From Demequina sp. NBRC 110052 (GTDB lineage: Bacteria; Actinomycetota; Actinomycetes; Actinomycetales; Demequinaceae), in assembly GCF_002090075.1 (NCBI RefSeq), contig NZ_BBRI01000002.1, positions 1,426,001 through 1,490,000 of the forward strand: 64,000 bases of DNA. The letters run 5' to 3'. How positions within the stretch are numbered: the stretch's first letter is position 1; the number at the start of each line of letters is the position of its first letter. Positions 15,768 to 28,693 of the stretch are shown here, piece by piece. The notes beneath the pieces were generated by a model. That model saw only the letters and a program-made list of their open reading frames with translations, did not search any database and was not told the origin of the DNA. Position numbers and translations under genes: made by a program.

Positions 15768-18266
15768 ATGAAGCTCGTCGTCGTCGGCGGAGTCGCCGCA
15801 GGAGCATCCACCGCAGCCAGGGCACGTCGCCTCGACGAGTCCGCCGAGATCGTCGTCTTCGAACGCGGCCACCACGTCTCGTTCGCGAACTGCGGCCTGC
15901 CGTACCACGTGGGCGAGGTGATCTCCGAGCGCTCCCGCCTGCTGCTGCAGACGCCTGAGAGCCTGCGCGAGTCCCTCGACATCGACGTGCGCATCGCCAC
16001 CGAGGTCGTCGCGATCGACCGAGAGGCAAAGACGGTCTCCGTACGCGAGGTGGACACCGGCAAGCAGTACACCGAGTCGTACGACAAGCTCGCACTCTGC
16101 ATGGGAGCCGAGGCGGTGCGTCCGCCGCTGCCCGGCATCGACCACCCCGCCGTGGAGGTGCTGCGTCGCATCGGCGACATGGACCGCATCAAGACCCGCC
16201 TCGACGCCGCCATCGACGCGCAGAAGGCGGGACGCCGCGGCACGGTCACCGCCGTGGTCGTCGGCGCAGGCTACATCGGACTCGAGATGGCCGAGAACCT
16301 GCACCACCGCGGGGTCAAGGTCGACGTGGTCGAGCTCGCGCCGCAGATCCTTCCCCCGGTCGACGCCGACATCGCCGCCCCCGTCGAGCGCCACCTGCGC
16401 ATGCGCGGCATCGGACTCCACCTCTCGACCGCTGCGGCGGCGTTCCAGCCGCTCGCCGACGCCGACGGCAATGACCGCGTGAGCGTCGAGCTCAACTCGG
16501 GGACCACGCTCAAGGCGGACCTGGTGATCCTCGCCGCGGGCGTCAAGCCTGCGGTGGAGCTCGTGAAGGACGCCGGGATCGAGCTCGGCGAGCGCGGCGG
16601 CATCAAGGTCGATACCCACATGCGCACCTCGGACCCGTCCATCTACGCCGCGGGTGACGCTGTCGAGACTCCGCACCCCGTGCTGCCCGGCGAGTTCCTC
16701 GCGCCCCTCGCGGGACCGGCGAACCGCCAGGCTCGCGTCGCCGCCGAGAACATGTGCGGTCGCGACTCCGAGTACAAGTCCACCCAGGGGACTTCGATCG
16801 TCAAGGTGTTCGACATGGTCGCGGGCGGCACCGGCGCCACCAAGCGTCAGCTCGAGGCCGCGGGCATCGACTACCGCGTGATCCACGTGCACCCGTCGGG
16901 CCACGCCGGCTACTACCCCGGCACAGCGATGATGCACATCAAGCTGCTGTTCTCGCCGAAGGACGGCGCGATCTACGGAGCCCAGGTGTGCGGCTTCGAC
17001 GGGGTCGACAAGCGCATCGACGTGTTCGCGATGGCGATCCGCGCAGGCCTCACCGTCTTCGACCTCGAGGAGCAGGAGCTCGCCTACGCGCCGCCGTTCG
17101 GCTCCGCGAAGGACCCCGTCAACATGGCCGGCTTCGTCGCGGCCAACACCATCCGCGGCGACTTCGACCTCTGGTACGCCGAGGAGTGGCCGCTCGCCGA
17201 CGGGACTCGCCTCGTCGACGTCCGCACTCCCGAGGAGTACGGCATCCACCACCTGCCGGGCGCCGAGAGCGTGCCGCTCGCCGACTTCCGTGAGGCCGTC
17301 AAGTCCTGGACCGACAAGGACCAGCCGATCCGCGTGTACTGCGCAGTGGGCTTCCGGTCGTACCTCGCGCACCGCATCCTCATCCAGAACGGCTTCACCG
17401 ACGTGAAGACCCTCTCGGGAGGCTCGACCACCTACGGTCATGTGCACGACAACCCCGCCGAGGAGTACAGCGCGCAGCCTCCGATGGAGAACTACGCGGA
17501 GAAGGTGTCCGTCGCGTCGGCGGTCGCCGCGGCGACCGGCAAGCAGACCGACCTGGACTGCACTGGCCTCGCATGCCCCGGCCCGATCATGCGGCTCGCG
17601 AACGCGATGAAGGCCGCAGATGCCGGCGACGAGATCCGCGTCACCGTCTCCGACCCGGGCTTCGCACTCGACGGACCTGCGTGGGCGTCCAAGAACGGGC
17701 ACACGCTCGTGTCGATGGACCCCAAGGGCCCCGGATTCGTCGCGACGTTCCGCAAGGGCGGCGTCGCCCCGGTCCAGGTGGGCGGCAGCAACGGCGGCAA
17801 CAAGCTGTCGATGGTGGTCTTCTCCGGCGACCTCGACAAGCAACTGGCGGCGTTCATCATCGCCAACGGCGCGCTGGCCATGGGCCAGGAGGTCTCCCTG
17901 TTCTTCACCTTCTGGGGACTCAACGCGCTGCGCCGCACTGACCCGCCCAAGCGCGACAAGTCCATGATGGACAAGATGTTCGGCGCCATGATGCCGAAGG
18001 GCGCTGAGAAGCTGACGCTCTCGCAGATGCACATGGCTGGCGCTGGCACCGCGATGATCAAGAACGTCATGAAGCAGCACGACGTGCAGTCGCTGCCCGA
18101 GCTCATCAAGAACGCGCAGGACGGCGGCGCCCGCCTGCTCGGCTGCACGATGACCATGGATCTGCTGGGCATGGCGCAGTCCGACCTCATCGAGGGCGTC
18201 GAGCTCGCCGGCGTGGCGACCTTCCTGGGCGAGGCCCAGGAGTCAGGAACCACGCTGTTCATCTAG
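15768..18266 (+). CDS. CoA-disulfide reductase-rhodanese-TusA-DsrE fusion protein
   Basis: An 832-residue cytoplasmic flavoprotein with four modules: FAD/NAD(P)H CoA-disulfide/CoA-persulfide reductase (1-450; GGVAAGA dinucleotide motif, active Cys42 in FANCGLPY); rhodanese (about 465-555; active Cys525 in VYCAVGFRS); TusA-like carrier (about 592-665; Cys598 and Cys603 in LDCTGLACPGP); DsrE/DsrF-like domain (about 678-832; Cys793 in LLGCTMTM). The cysteines suggest sulfane sulfur is passed along one chain: persulfide reduced, sulfur relayed to TusA and DsrE. The upstream CstR-like operator fits control by reactive sulfur species. A terminator follows at 18300. Confidence 0.9.
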   Translation: MKLVVVGGVAAGASTAARARRLDESAEIVVFERGHHVSFANCGLPYHVGEVISERSRLLLQTPESLRESLDIDVRIATEVVAIDREAKTVSVREVDTGKQYTESYDKLALCMGAEAVRPPLPGIDHPAVEVLRRIGDMDRIKTRLDAAIDAQKAGRRGTVTAVVVGAGYIGLEMAENLHHRGVKVDVVELAPQILPPVDADIAAPVERHLRMRGIGLHLSTAAAAFQPLADADGNDRVSVELNSGTTLKADLVILAAGVKPAVELVKDAGIELGERGGIKVDTHMRTSDPSIYAAGDAVETPHPVLPGEFLAPLAGPANRQARVAAENMCGRDSEYKSTQGTSIVKVFDMVAGGTGATKRQLEAAGIDYRVIHVHPSGHAGYYPGTAMMHIKLLFSPKDGAIYGAQVCGFDGVDKRIDVFAMAIRAGLTVFDLEEQELAYAPPFGSAKDPVNMAGFVAANTIRGDFDLWYAEEWPLADGTRLVDVRTPEEYGIHHLPGAESVPLADFREAVKSWTDKDQPIRVYCAVGFRSYLAHRILIQNGFTDVKTLSGGSTTYGHVHDNPAEEYSAQPPMENYAEKVSVASAVAAATGKQTDLDCTGLACPGPIMRLANAMKAADAGDEIRVTVSDPGFALDGPAWASKNGHTLVSMDPKGPGFVATFRKGGVAPVQVGGSNGGNKLSMVVFSGDLDKQLAAFIIANGALAMGQEVSLFFTFWGLNALRRTDPPKRDKSMMDKMFGAMMPKGAEKLTLSQMHMAGAGTAMIKNVMKQHDVQSLPELIKNAQDGGARLLGCTMTMDLLGMAQSDLIEGVELAGVATFLGEAQESGTTLFI

Positions 18267-18299
18267 CGTGCGATCCGCCCGAGCGCGGGCGCAGACATC

Positions 18300-18327
18300 G
18301 AGAGGCCCGGGGAGACCCGGGCCTCTC
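18300..18327 (+). terminator. Intrinsic terminator
   Basis: Perfect 12-bp stem GAGAGGCCCGGG (18300-18311 with 18316-18327) and GAGA loop, 33 bp after the persulfide-handling fusion gene. Confidence 0.85.
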
Positions 18328-18416
18328 GGCGTGTATGCGAGGTGCGCAGTGCTGCAGCATCGCGTAGCATCTCTGCAAACGGATAGTTCTCACCACTTAT
18401 CTTCGCTGGAGTCCCC

Positions 18417-20408
18417 GTGCCACATGCTCCCCTTCGAGTGCAGACCCACGTCGCGCTCGTCCTCGCGCTCGTCGCCTCTTTCGACATCCTCCCGGCCACC
18501 CCCGCAGCGGCCGCCACCGTGACGCAGGCCGGCATCACCTACGAGACCGCCGGCGACGGCACCGCCACGGTCACCGGCTTCGACGGGTCGAGCGCCTCGG
18601 TGACCATCCCGGACTCGATCACCGAGGCGGCAACCGAGTACCTGGTGATCGCCATCGCGGACCACGCCTTCGATGGGAATGCGTTGACCTCCGTGACGAT
18701 CGGCGACGAGGTGCGCCGCGTCGGCCGCAATGCCTTCTGGAACTCCGGAATCACCTCGCTCACGCTCGGCAGTTCCGTGGAGACGATCGCCTGGGCGGCC
18801 TTCGAAGGCACCAGCCTCGGCGACGTCGTCATCCCGTCCAGCGTCACCACCATCGAGAACTACGCCTTCGCAGGCTCGGGACTGACGAGCGTCACCATCG
18901 ACGGCGCCGACACCTCGATCGGCTACGAGGCATTCGCCCGCAACCCCGCCCTCGCCTCCGTCGACCTCGGCAACGGCGCCACCACCATCGGCGAGCGCGC
19001 ATTCCAGAACCTCACGAACCTCACCCACCTCGACCTTGGCGGCACCACCAGCATCGGCTACGCCGCCTTCGAAGGCACCCACCTCGGCAACCTCACCATC
19101 CCCGCCAGCGTCACCGCGATGGGCTCCTACGCGTTCAAGGACGCCGGCCTCACCAGCGTCGTCATCGAGAACGCTGCCTTCACCATCCCGGCTGAAGCGT
19201 TCTTCCTCAACCCCGACCTCGCCGTCGTGGACCTCGGCAATGCCGTCACCGGCATCGGACATCACGCATTCGCGGACGCATCGCTCTCCGAGGTCTCGGT
19301 GCCGGGCACCGTCGTCTCCATCGGCAACTTCGGGTTTGCAGGAAACGTGGGTCTCACGACGCTCTCGCTGGCACCCGGGCTCGAGACCATCGGCGATGGA
19401 GCCTTCGCCTACACCGATCTGCGGGAGGTCACCATCCCGTCCACGGTCACCACCATCGTCGACGGAGCCTTCCTATTGAGCGGGCTCACGTCCGTCACCA
19501 TCGACGATGCCGCCGTCAGCATCGGAAGGTTCGCATTCGGATACAACACCATCGAGTCGCTGGACCTCGGAAGCGCCACTGTCTCGATCGGTGCACGGGC
19601 GTTCCGAAACAACGCGCTCACCACGGTGACGCTGCCCGAGCAGGTCTCGATCGTCGGACCTGACGCTTTCGATGGCAACCCCTTGGAGACCGTGCGGGTC
19701 CTCGGACCTCTCGCCACCTACCCTGGCGGCTCGTCCTACGGCCCCTTCGGGCCAGGACTCGATCCGCTCATCCAGTTCTCCGAGGAGCATCGCGCGAGCG
19801 GCTACACGAGCCCTACCGTCACGCTTGGCGGCGCCACCTACCGCTCCGTCGGCCTGATCACGGTGTCCATCAAGACCAACCTGACGGCTGAGCCGACCGT
19901 GCTCGAGGTGCCGTCCGGCTGGGTGCTCGCGGCGCCTTCACTGGTCGAGGACGGCTACTGGCTCACGTCGCTCTCCACCATCCCCGCCGGGATCCAGGTG
20001 GGCGAGACACTCACACAGTCCGCGACGATCACGGCGGAACTCGCGCCGACCGCCGTGTCCGGCGCCGCGTCGGCCGTGCGGGGCGAGCCGTATCGCGTCG
20101 AGGTCACCGGGGTGCCCGATGGTGGACGGGTCGCGGTCGAGCTCCACTCGGCGCCCGTGGACCTCGGCACGCACGAGGTGGTCGACGGCGCCGTGACCGT
20201 CACGATCCCCTCCGACGCCGAGTTCGGCGCGCACGACCTCGTCGTGACCGGCGAGCAGTACGGCACCGCAGTCGGCACGGTGCAGCTCACCGTCGTCGAA
20301 CCGCTGGCCGAGACAGGGCCCGACGGCGCATCGCGAACCATGGGGCTCGCGCTGGTGTGCGTGCTGATGGGCGTCGCCGCACTGTTCGGACGACGCCTCC
20401 GGTACTGA
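18417..20408 (+). CDS. Secreted BspA-like leucine-rich-repeat protein with LAETG sorting signal
   Basis: A 663-residue surface protein. Residues 1-33 form a signal peptide ending in PAAAA; residues 55-440 contain about sixteen LRR_5 (BspA) repeats of 22-25 residues with the phrases LTSVTI, TIG..AF; residues 535-625 look like an Ig-like domain. The C-terminus has LAETG (630-634), a hydrophobic stretch and RRLRY, a sortase signal. LAxTG is the preference of class E sortases, one of which is encoded at 1221-2066. The GTG start follows GGAG. BspA-type proteins often bind host or matrix proteins; the role here is unknown. Confidence 0.9.
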   Translation: MPHAPLRVQTHVALVLALVASFDILPATPAAAATVTQAGITYETAGDGTATVTGFDGSSASVTIPDSITEAATEYLVIAIADHAFDGNALTSVTIGDEVRRVGRNAFWNSGITSLTLGSSVETIAWAAFEGTSLGDVVIPSSVTTIENYAFAGSGLTSVTIDGADTSIGYEAFARNPALASVDLGNGATTIGERAFQNLTNLTHLDLGGTTSIGYAAFEGTHLGNLTIPASVTAMGSYAFKDAGLTSVVIENAAFTIPAEAFFLNPDLAVVDLGNAVTGIGHHAFADASLSEVSVPGTVVSIGNFGFAGNVGLTTLSLAPGLETIGDGAFAYTDLREVTIPSTVTTIVDGAFLLSGLTSVTIDDAAVSIGRFAFGYNTIESLDLGSATVSIGARAFRNNALTTVTLPEQVSIVGPDAFDGNPLETVRVLGPLATYPGGSSYGPFGPGLDPLIQFSEEHRASGYTSPTVTLGGATYRSVGLITVSIKTNLTAEPTVLEVPSGWVLAAPSLVEDGYWLTSLSTIPAGIQVGETLTQSATITAELAPTAVSGAASAVRGEPYRVEVTGVPDGGRVAVELHSAPVDLGTHEVVDGAVTVTIPSDAEFGAHDLVVTGEQYGTAVGTVQLTVVEPLAETGPDGASRTMGLALVCVLMGVAALFGRRLRY

Positions 20409-20414
20409 CGCCGC

Positions 20415-21518
20415 TCAGGCCACGCCGGTGAGCGTGCGCTCGAGATGTTCCACGTGGAACGTCGTGCCGCCGCGCGCGTCGAAGCGCTCCGCGAGGTGAC
20501 GGGCTGCCGCCACCGCGCGCGGCGCGGCCTGTGCGACGGTCCAGGGTTGATGGCCGGTCGGTAGCAGGCGCCCGACGCGGGGGTCACCTGCCGTGCTCAG
20601 CGGCTCGGATCCCAATCCGGCGGCCTCCAGACCTGACAGCACGGCCGCGAGCTCTCGCAGCGCAGACATGCGCAGGTGCGTCGCCAGTGCTGAGCCCATC
20701 GCCCACGGCAGCGCGGACTCGACATGCTTGAGCGCCTCGTCGAACCGCCCGGTCGCGAGCGCGTAGCGGGCGAGCCGCCCCAGCACCTCGGGCGTCGTCG
20801 GCCGCGCCTGCACACGACGCGACGCCGAGGCATACGCGGCCTCCGCGTCGGGCATGCGTCCCATCGCGGTCCACGCGAAGAGGCCCCGGCTCAGCGCGGA
20901 GGCGGGCTGGTCGGCGTCGACGCACGGCTCAGCGGCGTAGTCATCACACGCTGCAATCGCCGCCTCGACGCGCCCCGCGGAGTCGGCGATCTGCGCGGCG
21001 ATGTCACGCGTGCATCGGATGCAGTGCGTCATCGCGTCGCCCGGAGTCAGGATCGCCTCGTCGATGTGCGCGGCGGCCGCGTCAGCGTCGCCGAGCGCCC
21101 ACGCGTGCAGCGCGCGCAAGACGGAGACCGCATGCGGACCCGTGCCCGCAAGGCGACGTTCGTGCGCATCGATCAGCTCCGTCACCCGCGCCGGCGCGAG
21201 TGCATCTGAGAGCGCGAGCTGTCGCAGGGCCCAGTCCTCGAGATAGAGCACGTCCTCCGTGCGATCGAGTCGGCGCGGATGCGAGGCAGGGTCATCATCG
21301 TGCCTCGCGACACACCAGGCGAGGTGCGTCACCGCCTCGGAGACCTCGAAGCGCATCGCAGCGTTCGGCACCGCGCGCAGCCGTGCCGCGTACTCGACGC
21401 CGGCGTCGTTCGCCTCGCGCGCGAGCGCGATCGACTCGTCGAGGAGCATCGCCTGGGCGCGCAGCTCCCAGGTCCGATCCGCGCGCTCGATCAGCTCGAG
21501 CGCCCTCGCGACGGTCAC
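20415..21518 (-). CDS. Helical-repeat (TPR-like) protein coupled to HSP90-like gene
   Basis: A 367-residue, almost all-helical Ala/Leu-rich protein with TPR-like pairs (RALHAWALGDADAAAAHIDEAI; RLARYALATGRFDEALKHVESAL). Its GTG start overlaps the TGA of the HSP90-like gene (GTGA), giving translational coupling. A long open frame continues upstream inside the HSP90 gene but lacks protein-like composition, so 21518 is taken as the start. Probably a partner or adaptor of the GHKL ATPase; no catalytic motif is visible. The last 25 codons contain a parS-like palindrome. Confidence 0.78.
   Translation of the reverse strand: MTVARALELIERADRTWELRAQAMLLDESIALAREANDAGVEYAARLRAVPNAAMRFEVSEAVTHLAWCVARHDDDPASHPRRLDRTEDVLYLEDWALRQLALSDALAPARVTELIDAHERRLAGTGPHAVSVLRALHAWALGDADAAAAHIDEAILTPGDAMTHCIRCTRDIAAQIADSAGRVEAAIAACDDYAAEPCVDADQPASALSRGLFAWTAMGRMPDAEAAYASASRRVQARPTTPEVLGRLARYALATGRFDEALKHVESALPWAMGSALATHLRMSALRELAAVLSGLEAAGLGSEPLSTAGDPRVGRLLPTGHQPWTVAQAAPRAVAAARHLAERFDARGGTTFHVEHLERTLTGVA
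20446..20461. promoter_or_regulatory. parS-like palindrome (off-cluster)
   Basis: TGTTCCACGTGGAACG has a perfect 14-bp palindromic core GTTCCACGTGGAAC, resembling the ParB site TGTTTCACGTGAAACA with compensated changes on both arms. It lies about 15 kb from the main parS group, on the other side of oriC. Confidence 0.5.
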
Positions 21519-23356
21519 GCGAAGTCCTCGGGACGCAGCTCGCCGAACCCTTCCAGGCCGACTTGCAGGGCAATGAGCTCCTGAAGCGCGTCGCCGAGCG
21601 CGCGGCGGTCGCGGCCCTCGAGCGGGTGGTGCCCGGCGAGGAGCGCGGTGACCAGCAGCACCTGAACCACGCGGACGAACACCGCTTCGTCGCTCAGCCG
21701 CGCGAGCGCCCGCACGGTCGTATCGTTCCAGTTCAGGCACAGTCGAGCGACGGGCGCGTCGCTGCGGTCGGCGGCCTCGGCTCGCTCGACTGCATCGAGC
21801 ACCTCTGTCCAGGGATTCGGCATCGACCATGCGTAGCCTTCGCCGCGAGCTCGGCGGCGGTCGGCCGCGCGAAGCGCCTCGGCGTCCTGCACGTACAGCG
21901 CCGGCACCTCGAGCTGGGGGATGCTTCGCACCTCGACCTGCAGTCCGCCGCGATCGGCAAGCACGTCCGAAGCGCGCCGCGCGACCTCGCGAGCCAGGGC
22001 GGCGTCTTCCCCCGACGGCGGGGCAAGCGTGTCGATCAGCGTCGCGACGTCCACCTCCTCGGTCGGCACGATCCCCAGTCGGCCAGCCAGGCGCAGAATC
22101 GCCTCGTCGTACGCATGACCGGCGTTCACGAGCAGGCCAGGGGTGAGCCCTGCTGCCTGACGGAACTCGTCCACGGTCGGCGCGTAGTGAACCGTCTGGC
22201 CGAGCGAGGCGAGATCGGCAAGCGTGCGCTCGCCCTCCGTGGTCGGTACGACCAGATGCGGAAGGACGACGTGCGCGAGCGGCACGTCCACGAGGCACAG
22301 CTGCTTGAGCGCCATCCCGTGCACCGCCACGAACATGCGCAGCAGCCCGGGATTCTCGTCAGCGGTGACGCGGATCCAGCTACGCAGAGACCGATCGATC
22401 GCCTCGCGCGTGGCGGTGAGCGCGTCGTCGTCCACGAGCGCCTCGCGCGACGCGGTCGGGGTGAGTCCCGTCGAGTCCACGACCACGGCCACGAAGAATG
22501 ACCACTCCGGGAGCAGCCGCTCGACGCGGTCACCCACCAGCATCCCGCCCAGGTACACGCGCGCGGGAGGCGCCGCACCGGGAGGCGGAGGGGTGGGAAG
22601 CACATACGCCGTGCCGAAGGTTCCGGTCTCCGGCACGGCGAGCGCGATCGTCGCGAGCGGCGCCGCGCCCAACAAGCTCTCGCCGTACAGCTCTCGGTCC
22701 ACCGGGTTCGCGAGGAACGGCGCCGCGCTCGTCACCTGCGCCCAGCCGACGCTGGGTTCGGCGATCCTCACCGTCACCTTCAGGTGCGCCGCGAAGCGCG
22801 CCGCCGCATGGCGCACGAACAGGTCGTCGACCAGCATCCGCGCATCGGGCCGAGGGCGCACCGTCACCGTGGAACCCACGGGAACCGCGTCGGCCTCCGC
22901 CGCCTCGAGCTCCGTCACGGTGAACGTGCCGTCGGACCGGCCCGTCCACACGCACGGCGGCGCTCCGGTGATCGAGCGCGACACCACCTCGATCTGGTCC
23001 GCCACCATGAACGCGCTCAGCAGTCCCACGCCGAACCGTCCCAGCCGGTCGGTGCGCGGCAGGTCGAGCAGATCCTTCTTGGAGGACCTGCCCACGGTGG
23101 CGAGCAGCTCACGCGCTTCGGACGCGGTGAGCCCGACGCCGTCGTCGGTGATCACCAGCGCGTCACCGTCGTGCCTGGCCGGCGTGATCGACACAGCGCC
23201 TTCATGCCCGGGCTCGATTTCCGCCCGAGCCGCCACGGCGTCGGCCGCGTTCTGGATCAGCTCCCGCAGGTACACCCGCGGCGACGAGTACAGCGACCGC
23301 CCGAGCAGGTCCACGACACCTGCGAGGTCCACCTGGAAGCGCTCGGGCGCGGTCAC
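21515..23356 (-). CDS. HSP90-like GHKL ATPase
   Basis: A 613-residue protein with an HtpG-type N-terminal ATPase: Glu32/Asn36 in LRELIQNAADA, ITDDGVGLT (Asp71-72), and the lid motif GRFGVGLLSAFMVAD (about 107-120). The middle domain (about 230-480) is recognisable; the C-terminal dimerisation region is divergent. It starts at a GTG only 3 bp after gyrA and is coupled to the following helical-repeat gene. Whether it is a general chaperone or a specialised machine (some actinobacterial HSP90-like/TPR pairs have no known role) is open. Confidence 0.85.
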   Translation of the reverse strand: MTAPERFQVDLAGVVDLLGRSLYSSPRVYLRELIQNAADAVAARAEIEPGHEGAVSITPARHDGDALVITDDGVGLTASEARELLATVGRSSKKDLLDLPRTDRLGRFGVGLLSAFMVADQIEVVSRSITGAPPCVWTGRSDGTFTVTELEAAEADAVPVGSTVTVRPRPDARMLVDDLFVRHAAARFAAHLKVTVRIAEPSVGWAQVTSAAPFLANPVDRELYGESLLGAAPLATIALAVPETGTFGTAYVLPTPPPPGAAPPARVYLGGMLVGDRVERLLPEWSFFVAVVVDSTGLTPTASREALVDDDALTATREAIDRSLRSWIRVTADENPGLLRMFVAVHGMALKQLCLVDVPLAHVVLPHLVVPTTEGERTLADLASLGQTVHYAPTVDEFRQAAGLTPGLLVNAGHAYDEAILRLAGRLGIVPTEEVDVATLIDTLAPPSGEDAALAREVARRASDVLADRGGLQVEVRSIPQLEVPALYVQDAEALRAADRRRARGEGYAWSMPNPWTEVLDAVERAEAADRSDAPVARLCLNWNDTTVRALARLSDEAVFVRVVQVLLVTALLAGHHPLEGRDRRALGDALQELIALQVGLEGFGELRPEDFA

Positions 23357-23359
23357 TGC

Positions 23360-27980
<4,621 letters not shown>

Positions 27981-28162
27981 GTAGATCGCCTTTCAAGCCC
28001 CTGACGCGACCTCAGATGGCTCGCGTCATATCCTGGATCATTCTAGTGGCCCTGAGAGGCTTTCTGGGCCTGTTCACAGGGGTTTTCCGGCTTTCGCTCG
28101 GAGTACATGATCGAGGTTCGCAACGGCGATCCCCGCGAGCGGGTGGATCGGGGCCTCTCGGC

Positions 28163-28693
28163 TCACCCGTAGGTGTCGCGTGGACCGCGGCCGCGCACCG
28201 TGCGCGGACCCTTCGTCCACGTGCGCGCCGTCGGCCCGAGCACGGTCAGCTCCTTGACGAGGTCGCGCCCGAGCTCCTCGTTCAGGCGGTGCATGAGCTG
28301 ACCCTTCATCAGGGTCAGCTGCGTCGCCCATGCGGTCGAGGTTGCCTTCACGGTGAGCACGCCGTCCTCGAACCCGAGGGGCTCGCAGCGATCGGCGATC
28401 TGGTCTCCCACCACCTCGCGCCAGCGCGCCGTCACCGACGTGATCTCGATCTGCTCGGCCCAGCCCATGCGACGCAGGAGCGTGGTGACCGCATCCGACA
28501 TCGGGCGCGGGTCCCGGCCCGCGCCGAAGGGCTGGGGATCCCGGTCCAGCTGGGCGCGTTTCTCGTTCCTGTCCCGACGCGCCGCGCGAGGTGACGTACG
28601 TCGCGCGCCTCGTTCTCGAGCGGACGCCCGCGCGCGTTCCATGGCCTCGCGCGCGAGGTCTGCCGCGGAGGTGATCGGCTCCTCGTCAGGCAT
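28163..28693 (-). CDS. dciA: DUF721/DciA-like helicase-loading protein
   Basis: A 176-residue protein with a basic, disordered N-terminus (1-60) and a DUF721 domain (about 65-155: GWAEQIEITSVTARWREVVGDQIADRCEPL). DciA proteins load the replicative helicase DnaB in bacteria lacking DnaC. It overlaps recF by 8 bp and sits in the standard recF-DUF721-gyrB order. Helicase loading is known for the family, not shown here. Confidence 0.9.
   Translation of the reverse strand: MPDEEPITSAADLAREAMERARASARERGARRTSPRAARRDRNEKRAQLDRDPQPFGAGRDPRPMSDAVTTLLRRMGWAEQIEITSVTARWREVVGDQIADRCEPLGFEDGVLTVKATSTAWATQLTLMKGQLMHRLNEELGRDLVKELTVLGPTARTWTKGPRTVRGRGPRDTYG

Noticed and set aside
15696-18080. Long minus-strand open frame (794 codons) opposite the sulfur-relay fusion gene
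   Set aside because: Composition is that of an antisense shadow; the plus-strand gene has all expected motifs.
21519-22298. N-terminal extension of the helical-repeat gene into the HSP90 gene
   Set aside because: Arg/Ser-rich text overlapping a well-defined gene; the GTGA junction at 21518 explains the start.
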